Notes under the pieces: model-generated
Database searches by the model: none
What the model was told of the DNA's origin: nothing
What the model saw: only the letters and a program-made list of their open reading frames with translations
Shown: positions 18,218 to 27,764 of the stretch, one piece after another
How the letters are laid out: every line of letters begins with the position of its first letter
Position numbering within the stretch: the stretch's first letter is position 1
NCBI GenBank assembly: GCA_963757115.1
Contig: CAVWQV010000006.1
Location: 496,001-560,000, forward strand
Reading direction: 5' to 3'
DNA length: 64,000 nt
From: CAVWQV01 sp963757115
Lineage (GTDB): Bacteria > Pseudomonadota > Alphaproteobacteria > Acetobacterales > Acetobacteraceae
Program-made: the position numbers and the translations under genes

Positions 18218-18717
18218 AGCGCCTGCACGTCCATGTGTCGGTCGAGGACATCGCCCGGTCTGTCCGCTTCTACAGCACTCTTTTTGCGGCCGAGCCGACT
18301 GTCACCAAGCCCGACTATGCCAAGTGGATGCTGGATGATCCGCGCGTCAACTTCGCCATCTCGACCAGAAGCGCGCAAAGCGGCCTCGATCACCTCGGCA
18401 TTCAGGTCGAAACCTCGGAGGAGCTGCACGAGGTTTACGGGAGGCTGCAACAAGCTGACCATCCGATTCTGGAAGAGGGCGCGACCACCTGCTGCTACGC
18501 ACAGTCGGAAAAGTCGTGGGTTGCGGACCCGCAAGGCCTGCCGTGGGAAACCTTCCTCACCTCAGGCGAAAGCACCGTCTACGGCGATAGCGTCGACCTC
18601 GGCCCGATCCGCACGACTGCCGCGGCCTGCTGCACTCCCGAAACGCCGCCACGCGCGTGCTGTGCGCCGAAGCCGGATTTGGCCGCCGACGGCGCCTGCT
18701 GTGGGGGGCGGCCGTGA
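18214..18717 (+). CDS. arsI: ArsI-type C-As lyase (VOC family; also annotated CadI)
   Basis: 167 residues of the vicinal-oxygen-chelate fold. ArsI enzymes cleave the carbon-arsenic bond of trivalent methyl- and aromatic arsenicals using Fe(II) and oxygen. The expected determinants are here: N-terminal metal histidine (H5 or H7), H60 in LDHLGIQV, E112 in PWETF, and the arsenic-binding vicinal pair C93-C94 in TTCCYAQ. The C-terminal tail adds cysteine pairs (AACCTP, RACCAPK, GACCGG) that could also bind metalloid. It sits between arsR and arsC with four-base overlaps, supporting an arsenic rather than a cadmium role. Confidence 0.9.
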   Translation: MKRLHVHVSVEDIARSVRFYSTLFAAEPTVTKPDYAKWMLDDPRVNFAISTRSAQSGLDHLGIQVETSEELHEVYGRLQQADHPILEEGATTCCYAQSEKSWVADPQGLPWETFLTSGESTVYGDSVDLGPIRTTAAACCTPETPPRACCAPKPDLAADGACCGGRP

Positions 18718-19151
18718 CGATCACGATCTACCATAATCCCGACTGCGGCACGTCGCGCAACGTTCTCGCCCTGATCCGCAACAGCGGGGAAGACCCACAC
18801 GTCATCGAGTATCTGAAAACCCCACCTTCACGCGACGAGCTGATGAGCCTGATCGACCGCATGGGAATACCGGTGCGCGATGTGCTGCGCCGGAAAGGAA
18901 CGCCCTACGACGAACTGAAGCTCGGCGATCCCGCCCTGACGGACGATCAGCTGATCGAAGCCATGATGGCGCACCCGATCCTAATCAACCGCCCGATTGT
19001 CGTTACACCCTCGGCTGTGAAACTGTGCCGCCCTTCTGAAACGGTGCTGGACATTCTTCCCAATCCGCAGCGAGGCGAGCTCTCCAAGGAGGACGGCGAG
19101 AAAATCGTGGATGGGGCGGTCACCGCGTTGCGAGACCTGCGCCATGAGTGA
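18714..19151 (+). CDS. arsC: Arsenate reductase ArsC (glutaredoxin type)
   Basis: 145 residues; reduces arsenate to arsenite with glutathione/glutaredoxin. The start is the GTG at 18714, which overlaps the arsI stop (GTGA); the in-frame ATG at 18657 lies inside arsI. The catalytic cysteine is C11 in YHNPDCGTSRN. Other family features: EYLKTPPS, LRRKGTPYDEL, and MMAHPILINRPIVVTPSAVKLCRPSE with its arginines. It is coupled to acr3 by an 8-base overlap. Confidence 0.95.
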   Translation: MTITIYHNPDCGTSRNVLALIRNSGEDPHVIEYLKTPPSRDELMSLIDRMGIPVRDVLRRKGTPYDELKLGDPALTDDQLIEAMMAHPILINRPIVVTPSAVKLCRPSETVLDILPNPQRGELSKEDGEKIVDGAVTALRDLRHE

Positions 19152-20217
19152 AGCGGCCGCGGTCGCGCCGGGTAAAGCGCCCTCCATGGGAACGTTCGAG
19201 CGTTACCTTACGCTGTGGGTCGCGCTCTGCATTGTTGTCGGCATCGCGCTCGGCCAGGCCTTGCCTGGCGTATTTCATGTGCTCGGCGCGGCGACGGTGG
19301 CGCAAATCAATCTGCCGGTCGCCGTGCTGGTCTGGCTGATGGTCGTCCCGATGCTGCTGAAGATCGATCTTGCGGCACTCGGGCAAGTGCGAAGCCACTG
19401 GCGCGGCATTGCCACGACGGTCGGTATCAACTGGCTGGTCAAGCCGTTTTCGATGGCGCTGCTGGGCTGGCTGTTCATCGGCCTGTTGTTCCGGCCCTAT
19501 CTCCCGGCCAACATGATCGATGGCTACATGGCCGGGCTGATCCTGCTGGCCGCAGCGCCCTGCACGGCAATGGTGTTCGTCTGGTCGAACCTGGTCGACG
19601 GCGAGCCACATTTCACGCTGTCGCAGGTCGCTCTGAACGATACGATCATGGTGTTCGCCTTCGCGCCGATTGTCGCGCTCCTGCTTGGCCTGTCCTCGAT
19701 CACCGTGCCGTGGAACACGCTGATCTTGTCGGTCCTGCTCTATATCGTTGTGCCGGTGATCGTGGCGCAGCTCTGGCGGCGCGGGCTGCTGGCGAATGGC
19801 GGGCAGTCCGCGCTCCGTCGAACGCTCCGCACCCTCGCGCCGCTGTCGCTGTCCGCGCTGCTGCTGACGCTGGTGCTTCTATTCGGCCTGCAAGGCGAGC
19901 AGATCATGCGCCAGCCCGCCGTCATCGCGATGCTCGCCGCGCCGATCTTGATCCAGGTTTATCTCAACGCGGGGCTGGCGTACTGGCTCAATCGACGCCT
20001 CGGCGTCGAATGGTGCGTAGCCGGTCCTTCGGCGTTGATCGGCGCCAGTAATTTTTTCGAGCTCGCGGTGGCGACGGCTATTGCGCTGTTCGGCTTCCAG
20101 TCCGGCGCGGCGCTCTCAACGGTCGTCGGGGTTCTTGTCGAAGTGCCGGTGATGCTGTCGATCGTCCAGATCGTCCGCCGGTCGCGCGGCTGGTATGAGC
20201 GGGCGCAGACTGCGTAA
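19144..20217 (+). CDS. acr3: Arsenite efflux permease Acr3
   Basis: 357 residues with about ten membrane helices; exports arsenite from the cytoplasm. The conserved cysteine essential in Acr3 lies in LLAAAPCTAMVFVWS, and the family signature GASNFFELAVATAIALFG is intact. The ATG at 19144 overlaps arsC; the ORF can be extended to 19111 but that would read into arsC. Its 3' end overlaps the following MFS gene by 23 bases, so the operon is continuous. Confidence 0.95.
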   Translation: MSEAAAVAPGKAPSMGTFERYLTLWVALCIVVGIALGQALPGVFHVLGAATVAQINLPVAVLVWLMVVPMLLKIDLAALGQVRSHWRGIATTVGINWLVKPFSMALLGWLFIGLLFRPYLPANMIDGYMAGLILLAAAPCTAMVFVWSNLVDGEPHFTLSQVALNDTIMVFAFAPIVALLLGLSSITVPWNTLILSVLLYIVVPVIVAQLWRRGLLANGGQSALRRTLRTLAPLSLSALLLTLVLLFGLQGEQIMRQPAVIAMLAAPILIQVYLNAGLAYWLNRRLGVEWCVAGPSALIGASNFFELAVATAIALFGFQSGAALSTVVGVLVEVPVMLSIVQIVRRSRGWYERAQTA

Positions 20218-21392
20218 CCGCGTGATCGGACGACCGAGCGTCGTCGTCTCCGCGCTCGGCATCACGCAGACGCTCGCGTGGGCATCGACCTACTATCTCC
20301 CGGCAGTCATGGCCGATCCGATTTGTGACAGCATGGGTCTCCCGCGGTCATGGTTCTTCGCCGTTTTCTCCGCCTCATTGCTGCTCTCGGGTCTGCTCGG
20401 CCCCGCGGCCGGCCGGATGATTGACCGTCACGGCGGCCGTTATGTTCTTTCTTGCACCAATCTGGTGTTCGCGGCCGGGCTGGCGCTTCTGTCGCTATCG
20501 TCCGGCGTTGTCGGCCTGTCGGCTGCCTGGACCGTTATCGGCGTCGGGATGGGCTTCGGCCTCTACGAGGCAGCTTTTGCGACCGTTGCCGGCATCTACG
20601 GCCGCGACGCCCGCAACGCGATCACCGGCATCACCCTATTCGCGGGTTTCGCCAGCACGGTCGGCTGGCCGGCAAGCGCCCTGTTTATGGATGCGTTCGG
20701 CTGGCGCGGCGCATGTCTGATCTGGGCGGCCTTGCATCTGCTGCTCGGGCTGCCCCTGAAATCGGCTGCTGGTGCCAAAAGCGCCGGCCCCGGTTGCGGA
20801 GAGGGGGCCGGGCGCAGAGGCGGCGCCGGGCACAGTGCCCGACGCCGTACGGCGGACGATGATCGTGTTGGCGGGCGTGTTCGCTGCCAGCTGGTTCGTT
20901 TCGACGGCCATGGCGGCGCACCTGCCGCGGCTGCTGGAGGCGCTCGGCGCGACGCCATCGGCCGCGGTCGCGGCGGCGGCTCTGGTCGGCCCGGCGCAGG
21001 TCGGCGCACGGCTGTTCGAGTTCGGGTTTTTGCGGCGAGTGTCGCCCCTCGTCTCGGCGCGGCTCGCCACGGCGATGCACCCCATAGCCGCCAGCTTGCT
21101 GTGGATCGTCGGAGCGCCGGCGGCCATCCTGTTCACGCTGCTGCATGGCGGCGGAAATGGAATGCTGACAATCGCGCGCGGCACATTGCCCCTCGCGCTG
21201 TTTGGACCGGGAGGTTACGGGTTGCGGACAGGGCTGCTTGCAGCGCCGGCCCGAATCCTTCAAGGCGGCGCGCCGCTGCTATTCAGTCTGGTGCTGGATC
21301 GCGGCGGAGCTGGGGCCGCGCTGCTGCTATCGGGAACGCTGGCGGGCGGTGCATTTGCAGCGCTGCTGTTCGTGCGTAGACCAGGCGCGTGA
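20195..21392 (+). CDS. MFS transporter at the end of the ars operon (frameshifted)
   Basis: A 12-helix major-facilitator permease split by one indel. Frame one (from 20195) gives helices 1-6, including GLLGPAAGRMIDRHGGRYVL, the MFS loop motif. The second half (DAVRRTMIVLAGVFAASWFVST to the stop at 21392) is in another frame; AAA to AA near 20770 restores LPLNRLLVPKAPAP. MFS proteins in arsenic operons (ArsJ, ArsK types) export organic or thio-arsenicals, but I cannot say which type this is. Last gene of the ars operon. Confidence 0.85.
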
Positions 21393-21417
21393 GCGCGAAA
21401 CGGGACCGGAGGCCCGC

Positions 21418-22618
21418 TTACCGGCGATGTTCGCGCAGTACGCCGAGGCCGCGCTCGAGGTCGGCGATCAGGTCCGCTGTGTCCTCGAGCCCGATGTGGA
21501 CGCGCATGGTCGGACCGCTCGAGCCGGCCCGACCCGGCCGTGCGCGTCACATAGCCGGTCGTCGGCAGGACCAGGCTCTCATAGCCGCCCCATGAAGCGC
21601 CGATGCCGAACAGGGTGAGCGCGTCCACCATCGCCTCGACCCCCGCCGCGGCATACTCGGGCCGGAACACGACGCCGAACAGGCTGCTCGCTCCCGAGAA
21701 ATCGCGCGCCCACAGGGCGTGCCCCGGCGCGCCGGGAAGGGCCGGGTGCAGCACCTGCGCCACCTCCGGCCGCGCCGCCAGCCATTGAGCGACTTCTAAG
21801 CCGCTCTGCATCTGCGCGGAAAGGCGCACGCCTAGGCTACGCAGCCCCCGGAGCGCCAGCCAGCAATCGTCCGGGCTCGCGTATTGTCCGAGCAGGAGCG
21901 AGGTGCTCCGAACCCGCTCCCAATCCGCGTCGGCGTTCACCGTGATGCTGCCCAGCATCAGGTCCGAGTGGCCGCCTGCGTATTTGGTGAGCGCCTGGAT
22001 CGAGACGTCCACCCCGTGGCTGAACGGCTGGAAATGGTGAAAGCCCCAGGTGTTGTCCATCAGCACGGCCGCGTCGCGCGCGTGGGCGGCGCGGGCCAGC
22101 GCCGGGACGTCCTGCACCTCGAAGGTGTGGCTGCCCGGGCTTTCAACGTACAGCACGCGGGTGTTCGGGCGGAACAGCGGCGCGATCCCGTCAGCGTCGA
22201 GTTCCGGGTGATAGTAGGTTGTTTCTACGCCATAGTCGCGAAGGAATTTGTCGCAGAAGTTGCGCGCCGGCCCGTAGACGCTGTCCGTCACCAGGCAATG
22301 GTCGCCGGCCTTGAGGTAGGCGAGCAGCGGGGTGGTCACAGCTGCCAACCCTGAGCTGACGATCTGGCAGCGCGTGCCCCCTTCGATCTCGGCGACCATG
22401 TCCTCGAGCATCCAATGGGTTTCAGACCCCATGATGCCGTAGACGAGCGCCTGCTCGAGACGCTTCGTCGCCGCCGCGCGCCGCCCCGCCATCGTGCCGT
22501 ACAGCACCGTCGAGCCGCGGTGCAGGGGCGGGTTGACGAAGCCGTGCAGGCGCGTGCCGGCGCGACCGCCATGCGACAGGCGGGTGCGGAAACCCTGGCC
22601 GCGCGGGTCGTCCGTCAT
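21418..22618 (-). CDS. metC: Cystathionine beta-lyase-like PLP enzyme (frameshifted near the C-terminus)
   Basis: A Cys/Met-metabolism PLP lyase of about 399 residues. Visible: YGIMGSETHWMLEDMVAEIEGG, SSGLAAVTTPLLAYL, DSVYGPARNFCD, the aspartate in MDNTWGFHHF and the PLP lysine in ALTKYAGGHSDLMLGSI; GLRSLGVRL and SWGGYESLVLPT follow. The C-terminal 28 residues (MRVHIGLEDTADLIADL to the stop at 21418) are in another frame; the shift lies near 21525-21540. The start at 22618 overlaps the sulfurtransferase stop by four bases. The MetC assignment over other lyases rests on overall motif pattern. Confidence 0.85.
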
Positions 22619-23460
22619 GCGCCCGCGCGCTCGACTGCGGTGTCGGACCGGCCGCCCCATTCCGTCCAGGAGCCATCGTAGACCGCACCCGCGGGCAGGC
22701 CCGCGAGCGTGAGGCCAAGCGTGAGGATGCAAGCCGTCACCCCCGTGCCGCAACTCGTCACCACCGGCCGGCTACCGTCAGCTCCCGCACGGGCCAGGCG
22801 GTCCCGTACCTCGGCCGGCGGCAGAAACGTGCCGTCCGGGGCGAGCAAGTCGGTGTAGGGCAGGTTGCGCGACCCGGGGATATGGCCGCTCCGCATCCCC
22901 GGCCGAGGTTCCGGTGTGGTCCCGGCGAAGCGGCCGGCGGCCCGGGCGTCGAGCACCAGCTCGGCGTGAGAATCGAGGTTGTGCAGGAGGTCGCCAATCC
23001 CTCGGAGCCGGGTGGCGCGGAAGTCGGGCCGGAACTCGGCCGGGGCGGCCGGGCCCGGTTCGCCGGCTTCGATCCGCCGCCCCTCCTTGACCCATTTGGG
23101 CAAGCCGCCGTCCAGGACGGCGGCCGCCTCGTGTCCAAACAGCCCCATGAGCCACCATCCCCGCGCCGCGGAGCTGAGACCCTTCTGGTCGTAGAACACC
23201 ACCCGGCTCGCGTTCGACACGCCCATGCCGCCGAGCAGCCGGGCGAAGCGGGCCGGGGAGGGGACCATGTGCGGCAGATCGGCCTCCGTGTCCGCAACCT
23301 CGTCGATGTCGAAATAGCGCGCGCCTGGGATGTGCGCCTCGACATATTCGGCTCGGCCGTCGCGGTTCTCGTTGGGCAGGTATTTGGTCGCGTCGAACAC
23401 GACGAGATCGGGTTGGCCGAGTTCGCCCGCTAGCCAATCGGTGCTCACCAGGGGTCCCAT
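22615..23460 (-). CDS. sseA: 3-mercaptopyruvate sulfurtransferase SseA
   Basis: 281 residues in two rhodanese domains. The active-site loop CGTGVTA in VVTSCGTGVTACI (about 240) is typical of mercaptopyruvate sulfurtransferase rather than thiosulfate sulfurtransferase (CRxGx[RT]). The N-terminal domain has FDATKYLPNENRDG and HIPGARYFDIDE; the second has LVLDARAAGRF and HIPGSRNLPY. The ATG at 23460 overlaps the AlaX stop (ATGA), and its own stop overlaps the PLP-lyase start. It likely works with that lyase in cysteine sulfur metabolism. Confidence 0.94.
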   Translation of the reverse strand: MGPLVSTDWLAGELGQPDLVVFDATKYLPNENRDGRAEYVEAHIPGARYFDIDEVADTEADLPHMVPSPARFARLLGGMGVSNASRVVFYDQKGLSSAARGWWLMGLFGHEAAAVLDGGLPKWVKEGRRIEAGEPGPAAPAEFRPDFRATRLRGIGDLLHNLDSHAELVLDARAAGRFAGTTPEPRPGMRSGHIPGSRNLPYTDLLAPDGTFLPPAEVRDRLARAGADGSRPVVTSCGTGVTACILTLGLTLAGLPAGAVYDGSWTEWGGRSDTAVERAGA

Positions 23461-24197
23461 CAATCCTCCTCCGCCCGGGGTGCGATCACCACCCGGCGGT
23501 TCTGCCGGCCCTTGTTCTCGATTTTCACGACCGCCATCGGCCCGATGGCGCTGGTGCGAAGGACGTGGGTGCCGCCACAGGGCTGGAGGTCAACGGGCGG
23601 TTCGCCAGCGCCGATGCGGACCAGGCGAAGCCGGCCCGCGCCGCGCGGCGGCTTGACCGAGAGCGTGCGCACGAGGCCAGGGTCCTGGTCCAGCACCGCC
23701 TCCTCGACCCACTCGGAAGTCACCGGGTGGTCGGCTGCGATCAAAGCGTTGAGCGCCGCGTCGATCTCCTCCTTCAACGGCGCAACCGGAAGATCGAAGT
23801 CGAGCCGGGACCGCTCAAGGCCGATCTGCCCGCCGGTGACCCCCGCTCCGGGGAGGACGGCACAGAGCAGATGCAGGCTGGTGTGCATCCGCATCAGCAG
23901 CTGCCGCCGCTCCCAGTCGATCGCCGCCTCCACGACCGTGCCGGGCGGCGGGCGCTCGCTTCCTCCCTCGGGAACGTGCAGGATCGCCTCGCCCGCGCCC
24001 TTGATCGTATCGGCGACCCGCATCGAGCCGCCGTCCCACCGTAGCGCGCCCGTATCGCCCGGCTGCCCGCCGGAACGTGCGTAGAATACGGTGCGGTCGA
24101 GCGTGACGCCCTCGGTTGCGCTCCCGACCACGGTGGCCGAGACCGTGCTGAGAGCCGGATCGTCGAGGAACAGACGCTCCGTCAAGCTCGCCTCCAT
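23460..24197 (-). CDS. alaX: AlaX-type alanyl-tRNA editing protein
   Basis: 245 residues; a free-standing editing domain that hydrolyses mischarged (usually Ser- or Gly-) tRNA-Ala. The zinc ligands are visible: the histidine pair in MHTSLHLL and the Cys/His motif PCGGTHVLRTSAIG. The N-terminal half (DRTVFYARSGGQPGDTG) is the AlaRS-like beta-barrel, making this a type II AlaX. The ATG at 24197 is preferred; an in-frame upstream start at 24212 exists. The 5' end overlaps the Nudix gene by 16 bases and the 3' end overlaps sseA by one base, a tight operon. Confidence 0.9.
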   Translation of the reverse strand: MEASLTERLFLDDPALSTVSATVVGSATEGVTLDRTVFYARSGGQPGDTGALRWDGGSMRVADTIKGAGEAILHVPEGGSERPPPGTVVEAAIDWERRQLLMRMHTSLHLLCAVLPGAGVTGGQIGLERSRLDFDLPVAPLKEEIDAALNALIAADHPVTSEWVEEAVLDQDPGLVRTLSVKPPRGAGRLRLVRIGAGEPPVDLQPCGGTHVLRTSAIGPMAVVKIENKGRQNRRVVIAPRAEED

Positions 24198-24826
24198 CGC
24201 GCGCGCAGCCAATCGTGACGGGCGGCGAACCAGAGGAGCGCGATCACCGTCACGCTATTCGGGAAAGCGTTGTCGAACACCGCCTCGATCGCCCGAGCGG
24301 CGGGCCAAACCCGCAGGCGAATGTCCTCGTGCTCGGATGCGAGCCCCCCCGTGCCGCACAGGCCGTCGGCGGCGGCCTCCGGCGCGCGCACCCGCCCCGC
24401 GAACACCCTGGCGAACTCGTCCACACCTCCGGGCGACAGTAGCACGTCGCCGATCTGCTCGAGCTGATCGGCTTCCAGCCCCATCTCCTCACGCGTCTCC
24501 CGCAGCGCCGTCGCGTCCGGTGGCTCGGCACCGTCACACAGCCCGGCCGGCAACTCGACCAACACCGGTTCGACGCCTGCCGCCAGCGCTGGAAGGCGAA
24601 ACTGCTCGAGCAGGACGAGGGAGTCGGCGTCCGGGTCGTACGGGAGCAGCGCCGCTGCCCGGCCTCGGCGCCACAGCTCCCAACTGCGTACGCCGGACAT
24701 GGTGCCATCGAACCGGCGATGACGGAATCGCACCTCGTCAAGGGGGAAGCGCCCGTTCCAGACCCGCCGCTCGGCCTCTATGACGACGTCGGGGTGGGCC
24801 GGCAACGGCGCGAAATTACGGTTCAT
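24182..24826 (-). CDS. Nudix hydrolase, ADP-ribose pyrophosphatase-like
   Basis: 214 residues from the ATG at 24826; the longer open frame to 24991 has a proline-rich, non-homologous start. The Nudix box GX5EX7REUXEEXGU is present as AGLCDGAE...RETREEMGL. Upstream VLLEQFRLPAL...VEPVLVELPAG is typical of ADP-sugar (NudF/TrgB-like) hydrolases. It is the second gene of a five-gene minus-strand operon, 46 bases after the XRE regulator. The precise nucleotide substrate is not known. Confidence 0.88.
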   Translation of the reverse strand: MNRNFAPLPAHPDVVIEAERRVWNGRFPLDEVRFRHRRFDGTMSGVRSWELWRRGRAAALLPYDPDADSLVLLEQFRLPALAAGVEPVLVELPAGLCDGAEPPDATALRETREEMGLEADQLEQIGDVLLSPGGVDEFARVFAGRVRAPEAAADGLCGTGGLASEHEDIRLRVWPAARAIEAVFDNAFPNSVTVIALLWFAARHDWLRARWRRA

Positions 24827-24872
24827 CGCGTCACCATAGGGCGGCCAGAAGGTCGGGCAAGAACCGCGGCGG

Positions 24873-25755
24873 TCAGGCGGGGGAGGCGGCCACCAGTTCA
24901 CGCAGCCGGGCGGCCCCCGCCGGCCCCTTGATGGCCTCGCGCCAGCTCGTCTCGGCGACGCGCTGATGCGCGGCGATCGCCTCGTCGGCACCGGTGATCA
25001 TCGCCACCCCCGTCTGCCCGCTCGGATGCGTATCGGTTCGGAACGGATTGATCGCGAGGCTCGCGCGGTCGCGGGCGCGGAGGATCTGGAACGCGGAACT
25101 GGGCTCGGCCCCGTCGAGCAGGCCGAACTGTAGGCCCATCGGCTCGGCTTCCATCAGTGCCGCGATGTTCTCCACTTCGGTCGTCGCCACTTGACGGCAG
25201 ATCCGCCGCATCCGGTCGGATACGCCGACCGTGCCGCCCACGCCGACGACCAGGAAGCGCTCCACCGAATTGACGGAGATGATCGCGATGATGCTCGGCC
25301 GCCGCATGGCGTAGACCTTTTTGCGGGCGGCCAGGAGCCCCATCACCTGCTCGGCGGAGGCGCGCATCGCCGTTCGTTCCGCGCCCGCCTGCTCGGCCGC
25401 CTCTTCGAAGGCCTCGGCCAGGGCCGCGTCGTAGGCGTCGGAGGTCGTCAGGTAGCAAACCGGACCCGATACTTGCAGAACTTGGTCGGCGGTCTCCTCG
25501 AGCTGCCGAAGGCGCTCGAAAAATCCCACCGGGCGATTGTAGGTACTCGACGCCGATGCCCAGCAAAGAAAGCGGCGAGATCTTCAGCAGTTCGGCAAGA
25601 CGCTTGATCGTGTCGAGCTTGATCACCTCCCCTTTCTCGTAGCGATAGAGGGCGGCCCGGGATACGCCAAGACGGGCCGCGATCTCCTCCGCCCGCAACC
25701 CGGATTCCAGCCGATAGGCTCTCAACTGCTGACCAATTTCGCTGAACCGCATCAT
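24873..25755 (-). CDS. XRE-family regulator with large C-terminal domain (frameshifted)
   Basis: The N-terminal ~70 residues form a helix-turn-helix: IGQQLRAYRLESGLRAEEIAARLGVSRAALYRYEKGEVIKL, then ISPLSLLGIGVEYLQSP. The rest (GFFERLRQLEETADQVLQVSG to the stop at 24873) lies in another frame, so an indel sits near 25530. The ~215-residue C-terminal part (DAALAEAFEEAAEQAG, SIIAIISVNSVERFLVVGVGG, GADEAIAAHQRVAETSW) may bind a ligand, but I do not recognise the fold. The first ATG pair is 25755/25752. It heads the Nudix-alaX-sseA-metC operon and may control it. Confidence 0.75.
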
Positions 25756-25901
25756 GGACAAACAGCCTTCTCAACCAGCTCGCGCAAACTTGGCTGCGAC
25801 TCGCGTGTCTCAGAATGTATCCTGGCCGATCTTATGGCTAGGAATGGTCCCTTATGCAATCCGGGGGTCGCGCAGTGCGACGGCGCGAATGGGGCGAGTA
25901 G

Positions 25902-26793
25902 CTAGCCGGATTTCGGGATTTCGGTTCCGGCGAGCCCCTCGATTGCCTTGACCAGGGCCGAATGGTCAAGCTCTGCCCCGCCATGGGCCGCCACCGAGGC
26001 GAACATCTGCTGGGCGATCGCGGTGTTCGGCAGCGAAACCCCGAGCTCGCGCGCCGACGATAGCGCTAGGTTCAAGTCCTTCTGGTGCAGCCTGACGCGA
26101 AAGCCAGGATCGAAGTTGCCCTTCAGCATCCGTTCTGCATGCAGCTCGAGAACCCGGGAGGCGGCGAAACCGCCAGCGATCGCCTGGCGCACTTTGGCCG
26201 GGTCGGCGCCGGCCTTGGCGGCGAACACCAAGGCTTCCGACACAGCCTCGATGTTGAGCGCCACGATAATCTGATTGGCGACCTTGCAGGTTTGTCCCGC
26301 GCCGTTCGCCTCGCCGACATGGGTGATGTTCTTGCCCATCACCTCGAACAACGGCCGGGCGCGATCGAACGCCGCTGGCGGGCCGCCCACCATGATGGTG
26401 AGGGTGGCGTCCCTCGCACCCACCTGGCCGCCCGACACCGGCGCATCCAGGTAATCGCTGCCGAGCGCATTGATCTTACGGGCAAACTCCTTCGTGGCGA
26501 GCGGGCTAATTGAGGACATGTCAATCACCAGCGCACCCTTCTGCGAGGCGGCCGGCGATACCCTCCTCGGCGCCGAACAACACCTGCTCCACGTCGGGCG
26601 TGTCCGGCAGCATGAGGATCAGTGTCTCGGCTTCGGCCCCGACCGAGCGCGCGTCGGGCAGAACGGTGGCAGCGGCGCGGATGTCGTCGGCAAGGCTCCG
26701 GCGCTCGGGCACGAAAAGCTGATGGCCCGCCTTCTTCAGGTTGAGCGCCATCGGACGCCCCATGATGCCCAGGCCGATGAAACCGATCTTCAT
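25902..26793 (-). CDS. 3-hydroxyisobutyrate dehydrogenase/tartronate semialdehyde reductase family (frameshifted)
   Basis: A beta-hydroxyacid dehydrogenase. The Rossmann motif GFIGLGIMGRPMALNLKKAGH starts at the ATG at 26793. After AEGIAGRLAEG the frame breaks near 26535, and VIDMSSISPLATKEFARK, LDAPVSGGQVGARD (substrate motif) and GAGQTCKVANQIIVALNIEAVSEALVFA (catalytic lysine in CKVANQ) follow in another frame. Because hydroxypyruvate isomerase lies directly upstream, tartronate semialdehyde reductase (GarR/GlxR) is the likeliest role, converting tartronate semialdehyde to glycerate. Confidence 0.85.
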
Positions 26794-26875
26794 GCCGACA
26801 GTCCCTTCCTACGCGAAAGCGGTCTCGACCGACCCTCATCCTTTGAGGACGGAGAGCGCTGTGCCGACTGGGATC

Positions 26876-27655
26876 TCACACCCCGTACCGCTCGCGCCAG
26901 CGCAACCCGTCAACTGTTCCGGCGGCGGGCCGGTATTCGCAGCCGACCCAGCCCCGGTACCCGAGTTCGTCCATCTGGCGGAACACGTACTCCCAGCCGA
27001 TCTCGCCCGTCCCCGGCTCGTTGCGCGCCGGCACGTCCGCGATCTGCATGTGGGCGATCACTGGCAGGAACTCCGCCATGCGCCGCGTCACGTCACCTTC
27101 GGTGATCTGGCAGTGATACACGTCAAACTGCAGGCCGAGCCGGTCGCGCCCGATCGCTTCCACCACCGCCGCACCCTGCGCCTGAGTGTGGAGAAAATAG
27201 CCCGGCATGTCCCGGTGATTGATCGGCTCGATGACGAGGCGCACCCCGGCCGCCAGCGCTTGCTCGCCCGCCCAGGCGAGGTTGGCGGCGTATACACTCC
27301 CGGCCGTCACCGGCGAGACGCCGGGCGGCACGATGCCCGCCATGCAATGGATCAGGTGGACCCCGAGCGCCCCCGCGTAGTCGAGCGCCCGTTTTACCCC
27401 GTCGCGGAACTCTCCCGCTCGGCCGGGCAGGCTGGCGAGCCCGCGCTCCCCCGCCGCCCAGTTCCCCGGAGGCATGTTGAACAACGCGAGCGTGAGGCCG
27501 TGATCGTCTAGGCGGCGTCGGATGTCGCCGGCGGGAAAATCATACGGGAACAGGAATTCGACCCCATCGAACTGCGCGTCGCGGGCTTGGCCGAACCGGT
27601 CGAGGAACGGCACCTCGTTGAACATCATTGACAGATTGGCGGCCAACCTTGGCAT
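26876..27655 (-). CDS. hyi: Hydroxypyruvate isomerase
   Basis: 259 residues, a TIM-barrel sugar-isomerase fold that interconverts hydroxypyruvate and tartronate semialdehyde. Signature segments: ANLSMMFNEVPFLDRF, LALFNMPPGNWAAGERG, HCMAGIV, LVIEPINHRDMPGYFLHTQAQ and LQFDVYHCQITEGD, with metal/catalytic glutamates in IEPINH and VGCEYRP. The ATG at 27655 is chosen; the frame is open upstream but without homology. With the dehydrogenase downstream it forms a glyoxylate-to-glycerate segment; no glyoxylate carboligase lies in the window. Confidence 0.93.
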   Translation of the reverse strand: MPRLAANLSMMFNEVPFLDRFGQARDAQFDGVEFLFPYDFPAGDIRRRLDDHGLTLALFNMPPGNWAAGERGLASLPGRAGEFRDGVKRALDYAGALGVHLIHCMAGIVPPGVSPVTAGSVYAANLAWAGEQALAAGVRLVIEPINHRDMPGYFLHTQAQGAAVVEAIGRDRLGLQFDVYHCQITEGDVTRRMAEFLPVIAHMQIADVPARNEPGTGEIGWEYVFRQMDELGYRGWVGCEYRPAAGTVDGLRWRERYGV

Positions 27656-27764
27656 GGTCGTCTCTTTCCGGTTGCCACGGAGGCTAGCCTCCGGGCTTTG
27701 TCTTGACCAGCAGCGGCCGGCGAGGCACGCAGGCGGCATTATAGCCGGAGCACGCGGTAGTTCG

